Shown here one piece after another: positions 54,805 to 62,644 of a stretch of DNA of 64,000 nt. The DNA lies in the NCBI RefSeq assembly GCF_014287435.1, contig NZ_JACOPG010000001.1:248001-312000 (forward strand). Direction: 5' to 3'. The stretch's first letter is position 1; each line of letters begins with the position of its first letter. The notes beneath the pieces were generated by a model, which was not told the DNA's origin, did no database searches, and saw nothing but the letters and a program-made list of their open reading frames with translations. The stretch comes from Roseburia lenta. Lineage in GTDB: Bacteria > Bacillota > Clostridia > Lachnospirales > Lachnospiraceae. A program made the translations under genes and the position numbers.

Positions 54805-55128
54805 TTAGATCTGCATATTCATAATCGTATTGTAACCGGAAATGAACTGGTTACGGACCGCAACTGTATATTGCAGTGCCAGATTCGCCTTCCGCTCTGC
54901 GATCAAAAGATCGTGCACATTGTCCGATTCTCCCAAAGCAAAGGATACCGCCTCAGCAGAGGCATTGTTCTGCAGACTGTTGGTATCATCCACCATTTTC
55001 ATGGCATTGCTCAAAATAGTGTCAAAACTGCCGTCCGTAGCCGAAGTCTGGTTTGCCTGCCGGACCGAAGATTGATTGTTGGTTGTCTTGTAAAGCCCGT
55101 TTAAGGCTGCTGCTGATGTAACGTCCAT
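54805..55128 (-). CDS. fliE: Flagellar hook-basal body protein FliE
   Basis: FliE links the MS ring to the rod. The 107-residue protein has a variable start and the conserved C-terminal helix ALGESDNVHDLLIAERKANL, followed by ALQYTVAVRNQFISGYNTIM. Length is normal. It follows flgC by 17 bases and precedes fliF by 20. Confidence 0.94.
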   Translation of the reverse strand: MDVTSAAALNGLYKTTNNQSSVRQANQTSATDGSFDTILSNAMKMVDDTNSLQNNASAEAVSFALGESDNVHDLLIAERKANLALQYTVAVRNQFISGYNTIMNMQI

Positions 55129-55145
55129 TGTTTTCTCCTAATGCA

Positions 55146-55589
55146 TTATGACTGACCGATGTTAAGTCCCGCCTGTACCATAGACTTCATGGCATTAAAA
55201 GCGGTCGTGTTTGCCTCATAGGCGCGGCTGCTGTCGATCAGATTGGTCATCTCGGTTACCGTATTGACATTTGGATAAGAGACATAGCCATTCTCATCCG
55301 CATCCGGATGGGACGGATCATACTCCATGGTAAAATCAGTCTCATAATCCTCTGTCACGGAAGCGACCTTGACACCATTGCCCTGAAACTTCTTGGTATC
55401 TGATAAGATATCTGAAAAAGACGGCGTGATCTCCTTTTCCTGAAAAGTGACGATCTTACGCCTGTAAGGCGTCCCGTCCTCGGTCCTTGTTGTATTTACA
55501 TTTGCGATATTCTCTGCGATCGTATCCATACGGAAACGCTGTGCACTCATGCCGGATGCGCAGATGTCAAATGATTGAAATAATCCCAT
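55146..55589 (-). CDS. flgC: Proximal rod protein FlgC
   Basis: FlgC is a rod subunit. The 147-residue protein begins MGLFQSFDICASGMSAQRFR with IAENIANVNTTRTEDGTPYR, and ends with VTEMTNLIDSSRAYEANTTA, the rod family signature. It follows flgB by 11 bases. Confidence 0.96.
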   Translation of the reverse strand: MGLFQSFDICASGMSAQRFRMDTIAENIANVNTTRTEDGTPYRRKIVTFQEKEITPSFSDILSDTKKFQGNGVKVASVTEDYETDFTMEYDPSHPDADENGYVSYPNVNTVTEMTNLIDSSRAYEANTTAFNAMKSMVQAGLNIGQS

Positions 55590-55600
55590 GGTCTACCTCC

Positions 55601-55996
55601 TTATGGTGTCTGCATTGCCGTGTTCATGCGGGTAAATTCATTGCTGACCGCAGACGTCAATGTCTGATAGCGTAACTGTTCCGATGCCAGTTCCACATTT
55701 TCTGTATCAATATCTACATTGTTGCCATCCAAGCGGTAGGAATAAGACGCATAATCAGTATAAGTCCTGCCTTCCAACTTGTTTAAGGGCACATTGTCCA
55801 CGGCTTTTTGCAGGGTATCATACTTAGAACTTTTGAGTTCTCTCTTTAAGACATCTTCAAATGCAACATCCTGTCTCTTGTAGCCGGGCGTGTCAACATT
55901 AGCGATATTGTTGCCGATCACCGTCTCGCGCGTCCAACTGGCATCTGCTGCCCGATCTAGCACATTGATATAACTAAAGGCATTTGAATTGATCAT
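55601..55996 (-). CDS. flgB: Proximal rod protein FlgB
   Basis: FlgB is the first gene of the fla/che cluster. The 131-residue rod protein has VIGNNIANVDTPGYKRQDVA, FEDVLKREL, and ELASEQLRYQTLTSAVSNEF. The ribosome site is AAAGGAGGTAGGAGC, one of the strongest in the window. The promoter and inverted repeats upstream mark it as the start of the long unit. Confidence 0.96.
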   Translation of the reverse strand: MINSNAFSYINVLDRAADASWTRETVIGNNIANVDTPGYKRQDVAFEDVLKRELKSSKYDTLQKAVDNVPLNKLEGRTYTDYASYSYRLDGNNVDIDTENVELASEQLRYQTLTSAVSNEFTRMNTAMQTP

Positions 55997-56025
55997 GCTC
56001 CTACCTCCTTTTGGTACATACTTAG

Positions 56026-56058
56026 CCTAATCTTATTATATTATAAATTATATCTATG
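56026..56058 (-). promoter_or_regulatory. AT-rich -10 region of the fla/che promoter (three TATAAT copies)
   Basis: The minus strand upstream of flgB contains TATAAT three times in 18 bases. TTGTGT, part of the inverted repeat at 56059-56074, lies 16 bases upstream of the middle copy, a fair sigma-A promoter. No sigma-D type site is visible. Confidence 0.6.
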
Positions 56059-56074
56059 AAAACACAAGTGTTTT
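56059..56074. promoter_or_regulatory. Inverted repeat overlapping the fla/che -35
   Basis: AAAACAC and GTGTTTT (7-base arms, two-base centre) overlap the putative -35 TTGTGT of the flgB promoter. A protein bound here would block the promoter. The half site is the same TTGTGT word seen elsewhere. Confidence 0.5.
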
Positions 56075-56084
56075 TTACATGATA

Positions 56085-56112
56085 TTGTGTCATTTTCTAA
56101 AGGCCGACACAA
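56085..56112. promoter_or_regulatory. TTGTGTC...GACACAA inverted repeat upstream of flgB
   Basis: TTGTGTC (56085-56091) and GACACAA (56106-56112) are perfect seven-base arms with a 14-base gap, upstream of the -35 in the sense of transcription. The plus strand also has ACACAAGT twice (56062-56069 and 56107-56114). Confidence 0.5.
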
Positions 56113-56120
56113 GTATTTGT

Positions 56121-56162
56121 AAAAAAAGAAAAGGAACCTACGGTCGTCCATAAGTCCCTTTT
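56121..56162 (-). terminator. Intrinsic terminator of codY
   Basis: A 15-bp stem (56148-56162 with 56129-56143, three G-U pairs) with a four-base loop, followed by TTTTCTTTTTTT on the minus strand. It starts 29 bases after the codY stop and separates codY from the flagellar promoter. Confidence 0.95.
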
Positions 56163-56190
56163 ACTATCATCCATCCTTGTTCTATGCAGT

Positions 56191-56967
56191 TTAACTATTG
56201 CGTCTGACCTTGTCCAACTCATCAAACACAGCATCATTTAATACCTTGATGTAGGTTCCCTTCATACCGGATGACCGGGATTCGATCACGCCGGCGCTCT
56301 CAAACTTGCGGAGTGCATTGACAATCACTGATCTTGTGATTCCTACACGATCTGCAATCTTGGAGGCTACCAGGATTCCTTCCTCTCCCTCCAGTTCATC
56401 AAAGATATGAATGATGGCTTCCAATTCAGAAAATGAAAGCGTACTGATCGCTGACTTCACGATCTGTATCTTGCGGTTCTCCTCTGCATTCTCTTCATTG
56501 ACAGACCGCATCATTTCCAGTCCGACAACGGTCGTTCCATACTCGCATAAAATGATATCGTCGATATCATATGGCTTGTCATAACGATATACAAAAAGTG
56601 TTCCCAATCGCTCACCCGCAATATCCAGCGGTGCGATGATGGCAGAATAACGATTGATATCTGCCCCCTCAAAGCCCAGAGTCTGTAAGTTGACATTCTC
56701 CTTGGTGGATAAGATGCCGAGCAGACGCTCGTTCAACATCGGATCAATAAAACCGCCTACCTCATCAACAATGAGTTCGGTGATGTCCGGTGTAGACTTG
56801 CTGTGGCTGACACCTAAGACCTTGCCCTTTTTACTGATAACCAGAATACAGGAGTCCAGGATCTCGGTCAGAACCTGACAGATATCGTTAAATACTACTT
56901 TTGAGGAATTGTTGTTATGCAATAATTTGCCGATCTTCCTCGTCTTATCTAATAATTGAACGCTCAT
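56191..56967 (-). CDS. codY: Global transcriptional regulator CodY
   Basis: CodY senses branched-chain amino acids and GTP and represses stationary-phase and nutrient genes. The 258-residue protein has the GAF sensor (about 1-155) and a C-terminal winged helix with the conserved ASKIADRVGITRSVIVNALR and SAGVIESRSSGMKGTYIKVL, the best-known CodY signature. It lies alone between topA and the fla/che cluster with its own promoter and terminator. In Bacillus codY sits behind clpY, just before flgB, so the neighbour relation to flgB is conserved. Confidence 0.97.
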   Translation of the reverse strand: MSVQLLDKTRKIGKLLHNNNSSKVVFNDICQVLTEILDSCILVISKKGKVLGVSHSKSTPDITELIVDEVGGFIDPMLNERLLGILSTKENVNLQTLGFEGADINRYSAIIAPLDIAGERLGTLFVYRYDKPYDIDDIILCEYGTTVVGLEMMRSVNEENAEENRKIQIVKSAISTLSFSELEAIIHIFDELEGEEGILVASKIADRVGITRSVIVNALRKFESAGVIESRSSGMKGTYIKVLNDAVFDELDKVRRNS

Positions 56968-57014
56968 GTTCTTCCTCCTCGCGCAACATACTACATTTCC
57001 TAATAACTAAAGAG

Positions 57015-57043
57015 ATTTTAGCACAATAGCATAACAATTACAA
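57015..57043 (-). promoter_or_regulatory. Promoter of codY
   Basis: TTGTAA (57038-57043), a 17-base spacer and TAAAAT (57015-57020), with TGC in front of the -10. The start lies about 45 bases before the codY ATG. Confidence 0.8.
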
Positions 57044-57044
57044 G

Positions 57045-57059
57045 AGTATTCTGAAAATT
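57045..57059. promoter_or_regulatory. CodY box next to the codY -35
   Basis: AGTATTCTGAAAATT matches AATTTTCWGAAAATT at 13 of 15 positions and ends one base from the -35, so CodY binding would be expected to affect its own transcription. Confidence 0.65.
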
Positions 57060-57076
57060 CCATATACTTATACGAA

Positions 57077-57083
57077 TTGTGTC
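57077..57083. promoter_or_regulatory. TTGTGTC motif upstream of codY
   Basis: The same TTGTGTC word found upstream of flgB lies here, in the gap between topA and codY, followed by ACAC on the plus strand. Confidence 0.35.
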
Positions 57084-57103
57084 ACACGAGAGAATATTTT
57101 AAA

Positions 57104-59185
57104 TTAAGCCTCTTCTTTATCCGCTGTCTCGACATGCCGACATTCCTCATTGGCACATACGAGTTTGCTGCCCTTGCGTACCATATAGGAACCGCACTCC
57201 GGACATGGCTTTGCCACCGGACGTGCCCATGACATGAAATCACAGTTTGGATTGTCCTCACATCCGTAAAATCTTCTTCCCTTTTTGGTCTTTTTCATAA
57301 CGATGTCTTTGCCACACTTCGGACATGCCACACCGATCTTTTCCAGATACGGCTTGGTATTGCGGCAATCCGGGAATCCCGGGCAGGCTAAGAACTTGCC
57401 ATGCGGTCCGTATTTTACAACCATATTTCTGCCACATTCCTCGCAGACAACATCCGTTACTTCATCCTCGATCTTGACCTTTTGTAACTGGCTTTCCGCG
57501 ATCTCAACAGCTTCCTCCAGATCCGGATAGAAGTTGCTGATGACTGACTTCCAGTTGACAGTTCCCTCTTCTACCTCATCCAAAAGTCCTTCCATATTGG
57601 CGGTAAAGTGTTCATCCACGATGGATGGGAAAGATTCTTTCATAATGCCGTTGACCACTTCACCAAGTTCTGTCACAAAGATATTCTTTGCTTCCTTTGT
57701 GATATAGCGACGCTTCAAAAGGGTCGAAATGATCGGCGAATAAGTACTTGGTCGTCCAATGCCAAGTTCCTCTAAGGTGTGTACCAGCGATGCCTCTGTA
57801 AAATGTGGTGCCGGCTGGGTAAAATGCTGCTTTTCTTCAAAGGACGAAAATCCCAATTTTGTATCTTCATGTAATCCGTGCGCACTGAGTTTCTTGTCGT
57901 CCTTCTCCTCATCGGAAGCCGTATATACTAACATAAAGCCGTCAAAAACGCGCTTGGAATCTGCTACGGTAAAACGATAATCGCCTGCTGCGATCTTTAC
58001 ATTGACAGTCTCATAGACAGCACTGCTCATCTGGCTTGCCACAAAACGCTTCCAGATCAACTGGTAGAGACGGAACTGGTCTCTGGATAAGGAGTCCTTG
58101 ATCTCGGACGGCAGTCTTGTGATATCGGAAGGACGGATCGCCTCATGGGCATCCTGTACTTTTGTCCCGTTTGCCTTTGCCTTGGCAGCCCCTTCCTGCA
58201 AATAATCCTCTCCATAATTCTGTGAGATAAAGTCAACCGCTGCGCTCTTTGCCTCATCCGATACACGGGTGGAATCCGTACGCAGATAGGTGATCAGACC
58301 AACTGTGCCGTTGCCCTTGACGTCCACACCTTCGTATAACTGCTGGGCGATGCGCATGGTCTTCTGGATAGAAAAGTTCAGTGCCTTGGAAGCCTCCTGC
58401 TGTAAGGTAGAGGTCGTAAATGGCAGAGGTGCCTTTTTCTCTCGCTTGCCCGTCTTTACAGACTCTACCCGGTAACTTGCCGACTGCAGTTGGTCCATGA
58501 TCTTGTCTAAGGACGCCTTGTCGCCGATATCCAGTTTGCCATTCTTGTCGCCATAGAACTTTGCCACAAATTGCTTCTTGGCATCCAGATTATCCAAAAC
58601 GACATCTAGGGTATAATACTCCTGTGGGATAAATGCCTCGATCTCCGCCTCACGGTCGCAGATAATACGCAGTGCTACCGACTGCACACGTCCGGCTGAA
58701 AGCCCTCTTTTGACCTTTGCCCAAAGCAGGGGACTGATCTTGTAGCCCACCATACGGTCTAACATTCTTCTTGCCTGCTGTGCATCCACCAGATTCATAT
58801 CGATCTGACGCGGATTCTTCAAAGAATTTTTGACCGCCGTCTTTGTGATCTCATTAAAGGTGATACGCTCTACATCTTTGCCCTCTAATTTCAAGGCTTT
58901 TGTCAAGTGCCAAGAAATGGCTTCTCCCTCGCGGTCCGGGTCAGTTGCCAGATAGATGCGGTCTGCTTTTTTTGCTTCTTTTCTAAGTCCTGCTAAAAGT
59001 TCCCCTTTTCCTCGGATCGTGATGTATTTTGGTTCATAGTCATTGGACGGGTCAAAGCCCAGTTGTGACTTTGGAAGATCTCTGACATGTCCATTGGATG
59101 CCATGACCTCATAATTTTTCCCCAAAAATTTCTTGATGGTTTTTACTTTTGCCGGTGATTCCACGATCACAAGATATTTTGCCAT
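57104..59185 (-). CDS. topA: DNA topoisomerase I
   Basis: TopA relaxes negative supercoils. The 693-residue protein has the Toprim domain (KYLVIVESPAKVKTIKKFLG, and DPDREGEAISWHL), the active-site Tyr region (NGTVGLITYLRTDSTRVSDE), and three C-terminal zinc ribbons, e.g. CEECGRNMVVKYGPHGKFLAC and CPECGSYMVRKGSKLVCANE. Length is normal for Clostridia. It follows dprA by 24 bases with AAGGAGAG; the dprA-topA-codY order is common in Firmicutes. Confidence 0.97.
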   Translation of the reverse strand: MAKYLVIVESPAKVKTIKKFLGKNYEVMASNGHVRDLPKSQLGFDPSNDYEPKYITIRGKGELLAGLRKEAKKADRIYLATDPDREGEAISWHLTKALKLEGKDVERITFNEITKTAVKNSLKNPRQIDMNLVDAQQARRMLDRMVGYKISPLLWAKVKRGLSAGRVQSVALRIICDREAEIEAFIPQEYYTLDVVLDNLDAKKQFVAKFYGDKNGKLDIGDKASLDKIMDQLQSASYRVESVKTGKREKKAPLPFTTSTLQQEASKALNFSIQKTMRIAQQLYEGVDVKGNGTVGLITYLRTDSTRVSDEAKSAAVDFISQNYGEDYLQEGAAKAKANGTKVQDAHEAIRPSDITRLPSEIKDSLSRDQFRLYQLIWKRFVASQMSSAVYETVNVKIAAGDYRFTVADSKRVFDGFMLVYTASDEEKDDKKLSAHGLHEDTKLGFSSFEEKQHFTQPAPHFTEASLVHTLEELGIGRPSTYSPIISTLLKRRYITKEAKNIFVTELGEVVNGIMKESFPSIVDEHFTANMEGLLDEVEEGTVNWKSVISNFYPDLEEAVEIAESQLQKVKIEDEVTDVVCEECGRNMVVKYGPHGKFLACPGFPDCRNTKPYLEKIGVACPKCGKDIVMKKTKKGRRFYGCEDNPNCDFMSWARPVAKPCPECGSYMVRKGSKLVCANEECRHVETADKEEA

Positions 59186-59209
59186 TACTCTCTCCTTATA
59201 TGTAATCCG

Positions 59210-60295
59210 CTATCGTAAGCGGACGTATTGATTCTTAAAACATTCCTGTAACATCTTCTTGTCACACAAGCGCATGATGACAGACAATAGATACAGGAGT
59301 TCCAATCCACTCTCCGCAAGCACCGTCTCAATGCTTTTGGGATAGAAATCAAAGCAACTATACACCAACAATTCATCTTTTTCAAGGATAATTTCATTTG
59401 CCTCAAAGGCATTGCCACAGGTCAGATCGCTAAAATGTGACTCCTCGATTTCCTCAATAAAGCCACTCAGCGAGGTGATGATCCCCGCTCCCTGTGCGAT
59501 CAGACGGTTGCATCCAGCACTCATGACATCCGTGATCCGCCCGGGGATCACATAGATATCCTTGCCCTGTTCCAAGGCAAAATCCGTCGTGATCAAAGAC
59601 CCGCTCTTTTCCTTTGCCTCTACAACGACCACATATTTTGCGATTCCACTGATCAGGCGGTTGCGCGGCGGGAACTGCTTGGCGATCGGCTGGCTGCCCA
59701 TGGCATATTCCGACAAAAGGCAGCCGTTTTCCATGATGCGTCCATACAGGCTTCTGTTTTCTGTCGGATAACACACATCCACGCCACAGCCGAAGACCGC
59801 CATGGTCTTTTGTCCCGCCTGCAGACAGCCCTCATGGGCATAGGCATCAATCCCTCTTGCCATACCGCTGATCACCACATAGCCCTGCTTTCCCAAAAGA
59901 TACGCCAGTTCCTGCGCCATCTTTTTGCCATAGGCACTACAACGTCTGGCACCGACGATGGCAACGATCTTTTTTGTCTGCGGGATCTGTCCCTTGACAT
60001 ACATGCCATAGGGCGCATCAAAGACCTCTTTTAAATAGTAGGGATATTCCGTGTCCTCAAGTGTCACAAAAGATGCCCCTGTCTGTAAAAATGTCTGATA
60101 TGCCGTGTCAAGATCTGCCTTTTTCCTTTCCCTTAAAAAGATGTCCGCCTGCCTGACGTCTAAAAGTCCGTCCTGGCGCAGGCATTTTTCGGACAGATCA
60201 TATATGGCATGTGCACTCTTGTATCTTTCTAATAGGTTACGCTTTGTCCGGTTGCTCAAGCCCTGCAGACACATCCACCAATATTTATATTTCAT
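59210..60295 (-). CDS. dprA: DNA processing protein DprA
   Basis: DprA loads RecA onto single-stranded DNA during transformation. The 361-residue protein has the Rossmann-like core with GARRCSAYGKKMAQELAYLL, ISGMARGIDAYAHEG, FGCGVDVCYPTENR, FPPRNRLISGIAKYVVVVEA and SGSLITTDFALEQGKDIYVIPG (in two parts). I start it at the ATG at 60295, whose ATGA overlaps the comM stop. A C-terminal winged helix is present. Its presence with comM suggests competence or recombination use, but no other com gene is in the window. Confidence 0.95.
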   Translation of the reverse strand: MKYKYWWMCLQGLSNRTKRNLLERYKSAHAIYDLSEKCLRQDGLLDVRQADIFLRERKKADLDTAYQTFLQTGASFVTLEDTEYPYYLKEVFDAPYGMYVKGQIPQTKKIVAIVGARRCSAYGKKMAQELAYLLGKQGYVVISGMARGIDAYAHEGCLQAGQKTMAVFGCGVDVCYPTENRSLYGRIMENGCLLSEYAMGSQPIAKQFPPRNRLISGIAKYVVVVEAKEKSGSLITTDFALEQGKDIYVIPGRITDVMSAGCNRLIAQGAGIITSLSGFIEEIEESHFSDLTCGNAFEANEIILEKDELLVYSCFDFYPKSIETVLAESGLELLYLLSVIMRLCDKKMLQECFKNQYVRLR

Positions 60296-61836
60296 ATCCC
60301 ACTCTCCCAATAATTCTTTTGAATTCCACGATAACAGACCGCCTCCTGCAAATGGCTGACCGTGATCTTCTCACTGCCCTCCATATCCGCTATGGTCCTT
60401 GCGACACGCAGAAGTTTGTGATAGGTTCTTGCCGTTAATGCCAACTGCTCAAAGACAAGTTCCATATAGGCTTCCTCCTCCGTGCCCAGTACACAATACT
60501 CCTCCATCTTTTCTGCCGGGATCTGGCTGTTGAAACGGATGGCTGTCCCTGCAAAACGTTCTCTTTGTAAGGCATGGATCCGACAGACCCTCTGGCGTAT
60601 GGCAGCGGAAGACTCCTCACTATGATCGCTTTTTTGCAGATCATGAAAACCGACGCCCGCCGCCTCCACGCACAGATCGATGCGGTCTAAGAGGGGCTGG
60701 CTGAGTTTGCTATGGTAGCGCAACAAAGATTGTCTGGAGCAATGACATTTTGCCAGATCCGGGTAATAACCGCAGTTGCAGGGGTTCATGGCTGCCACAA
60801 GGACAAAATCCGCTGGAAAGCAATAATTTCCGCTGACGCGCGCCACACATACCTGCTTGTCCTCCAGCGGCTGACGCAGGACTTCCAGCGTACTCTTTTT
60901 AAACTCTGTTAATTCATCTAAAAAAAGGACACCGCCATGCGCTAAAGAGATCTCCCCCGGATGCACCATACTGCCGCCACCGATCAGCCCCTGTTCCGTG
61001 ATCGTATGATGGGGACTGCGGAAAGGGCGTTTTTGTATCAGCTGATCCATCCCCTTTAGGGCACCACACACACTGTAGATCTTGGATACTTCTAATTGTT
61101 CTTCCTGACTCATGGGCGGCAGGATGGTCGGGATGCATTTGGCGATCATGGTCTTGCCTGCCCCCGGCGGTCCTACCATAAGCATATTGTGCATACCGGA
61201 AATGGCAACCTCGCAGGCTCTTTTTAAGAGTCTCTGCCCATGGATCTGGGCAAAATCATAGGCCTTTTCCATAGTCTCTTTCTTGATCTCTTCCTTATTT
61301 TCTTCCTTATCTACGCTAACCTCTGCATCCCCACGCAGACAGGCTAATACCTCCTGCAAATGGGACAGACCAATCACCTGCATGCCCGGCACCAAGGATG
61401 CCTCCTTGACATTTTCTTTGGCAACGATACAGGTCTTTAAGCCTGCCTCCTTGGCACAGATGACCATGGGAAGAACTCCATTTATCCCAATGATCCTCCC
61501 TTCCAAGGAGATCTCCCCCGCAAAAAACATATCCTCTAATATGTCCGTCGGAAATACCTCCATGGCAGCCAGCACCGCAACGGCAACCGGCAGATCAAAT
61601 CCGGATCCAGACTTTCTTATATTTGCCGGTGCCAGGTTGACCGTGATCCGCTTAATGGGCAGTTCGTATTGACAATTTTTCAGGGCGGTGCGCACCCGCT
61701 CCTTGGACTCACGAACTTCTGACGCTAACAGCCCCACCATTTCAAACATGGGCATACCATTGCTGATATCCGCCTCCACTGACACCAGACAGGCATCAAT
61801 GCCGGACAAAACAGCCGTATGAACTACACTATACAT
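60292..61836 (-). CDS. comM: YifB/ComM-family Mg chelatase-like AAA ATPase
   Basis: ComM is a helicase that aids branch migration when transforming DNA integrates. The 514-residue protein has an N-terminal Lon-S5-like domain (PMFEMVGLLASEVRESKERV, then NLAPANIRKSG), AAA core with MVGPPGAGKTMIAKCIPTIL and LFLDELTEF, sensor 1 in LVAAMNPCNCG, and a C-terminal domain with TARTYHKLLRVARTIADMEG. I start at 61836 after GGGAGGAG; the open frame extends to 61875. It ends in the ATGA overlap with dprA. Confidence 0.95.
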   Translation of the reverse strand: MYSVVHTAVLSGIDACLVSVEADISNGMPMFEMVGLLASEVRESKERVRTALKNCQYELPIKRITVNLAPANIRKSGSGFDLPVAVAVLAAMEVFPTDILEDMFFAGEISLEGRIIGINGVLPMVICAKEAGLKTCIVAKENVKEASLVPGMQVIGLSHLQEVLACLRGDAEVSVDKEENKEEIKKETMEKAYDFAQIHGQRLLKRACEVAISGMHNMLMVGPPGAGKTMIAKCIPTILPPMSQEEQLEVSKIYSVCGALKGMDQLIQKRPFRSPHHTITEQGLIGGGSMVHPGEISLAHGGVLFLDELTEFKKSTLEVLRQPLEDKQVCVARVSGNYCFPADFVLVAAMNPCNCGYYPDLAKCHCSRQSLLRYHSKLSQPLLDRIDLCVEAAGVGFHDLQKSDHSEESSAAIRQRVCRIHALQRERFAGTAIRFNSQIPAEKMEEYCVLGTEEEAYMELVFEQLALTARTYHKLLRVARTIADMEGSEKITVSHLQEAVCYRGIQKNYWESGI

Positions 61837-61894
61837 AGACTCCTCCCTTTGTATTCTTCTCACTTGGAAAAACACCGCGAATCACGGTATAACG

Positions 61895-61934
61895 AAAAAA
61901 GATGAAATTATCATAACATAAATTTCACCTTTTT
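61895..61934 (-). terminator. Intrinsic terminator after sigK
   Basis: GGTGAAATT (61921-61929) pairs with AATTTCATC (61901-61909), 9 bp with one G-U, followed by six T. A second small hairpin, ACCG/CGGT at 61874-61888, followed by a T run, lies just behind it and may act as a backup. Confidence 0.8.
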
Positions 61935-61944
61935 CAAGAAATAA

Positions 61945-62574
61945 TTATGAATTTTTCAAAAGAGCCCCGCGTAATTTTTCCAAGGCTCTTTTTTCTATCC
62001 TCGATACATAAGAACGGGAAATCCCTAACTGTCCAGCGATCTCTTTTTGCGTCGCCGCACTTAGTCTGCCAATGCCATAGCGCTTGCAGATGATCTCCTG
62101 TTCTCTGGCGTTTAAGACCTGTGGCAGGATGTCACGCAGGCGAAGCAGATCATTTTGCTGATCCATCATGGCTGCGATATCCATAGGCTCCTGCTCTAAG
62201 ACATCATACAAACTGATCTGGTTGCCTTCCTTATCGCTTCCGATCGGTTCAAAGAGGGAAACATCCTTTGCCTGTTTCTTACGCCCGCGGAAATACATCA
62301 GCAACTCATTATCGATGCACCTTGCTGCATAGGTGACCAGTTTGTATCCCTTGGTCCCATCGTAGGTATCGACTGCTTTCAACAGTCCGATCGTCCCAAT
62401 GGATACCAGATCCTCGGGATCTTCGCCCGAACCATAGTATTTCTTAGCGACATGTGCGACCAAACGCATATTGTGCTCAATCAGACTGGACTTTGCCGTC
62501 AGATCTCCATCCGCCATCTGTCGCAAAAGTTTTGCTTCCTCTTCTGTGCTCAGGGGGGATAAAAATGTTTTCAT
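61945..62574 (-). CDS. sigK: Sporulation sigma factor SigK-type, without pro-sequence
   Basis: SigK drives late mother-cell genes in sporulation. The 209-residue protein matches Bacillus SigK best in region 2 (EHNMRLVAHVAKKYYGSGED, then PEDLVSIGTIGLLKAVDTYD), the linker KDVSLFEPIGSDKEGNQISL, and region 4 (KEIAGQLGISRSYVSRIEKR). It begins MKTFLSPLSTEEE, where Bacillus has about 20 further residues of pro-peptide. An in-frame TGA lies nine bases upstream of the ATG, so no longer pro-protein is possible. No recombinase gene or skin-type break is near. Sigma E is a less likely alternative. Confidence 0.88.
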   Translation of the reverse strand: MKTFLSPLSTEEEAKLLRQMADGDLTAKSSLIEHNMRLVAHVAKKYYGSGEDPEDLVSIGTIGLLKAVDTYDGTKGYKLVTYAARCIDNELLMYFRGRKKQAKDVSLFEPIGSDKEGNQISLYDVLEQEPMDIAAMMDQQNDLLRLRDILPQVLNAREQEIICKRYGIGRLSAATQKEIAGQLGISRSYVSRIEKRALEKLRGALLKNS

Positions 62575-62598
62575 GTCGCCTCAGAAAATCATTTTTTA

Positions 62599-62626
62599 TA
62601 TTGTATGTGCGCATCCCCCTGCAAGT
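62599..62626 (-). promoter_or_regulatory. Sporulation-type promoter of sigK
   Basis: The minus strand carries CATACAATA (62599-62607), an exact fit to the sigma-E -10 CATACAMT and to the sigma-K -10 CATANNNTA. An AC, as at the sigma-K -35, lies 17 bases upstream. The -35 fit to sigma E is poor. It sits between trpS and sigK, about 25 bases before the ATG. Confidence 0.5.
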
Positions 62627-62644
62627 GCCTTTCCACTCCAAAAT

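Noticed and set aside
56091..56105. Partial CodY box upstream of flgB
   Set aside because: Only about 9 of 15 matches. CodY control of fla/che is known in Bacillus, but this site alone is too weak to call.
61874..61888. Small hairpin before comM as an independent regulator
   Set aside because: It is short (six pairs) with a T run behind it, and lies right after the sigK terminator, so a backup terminator is the simpler reading.
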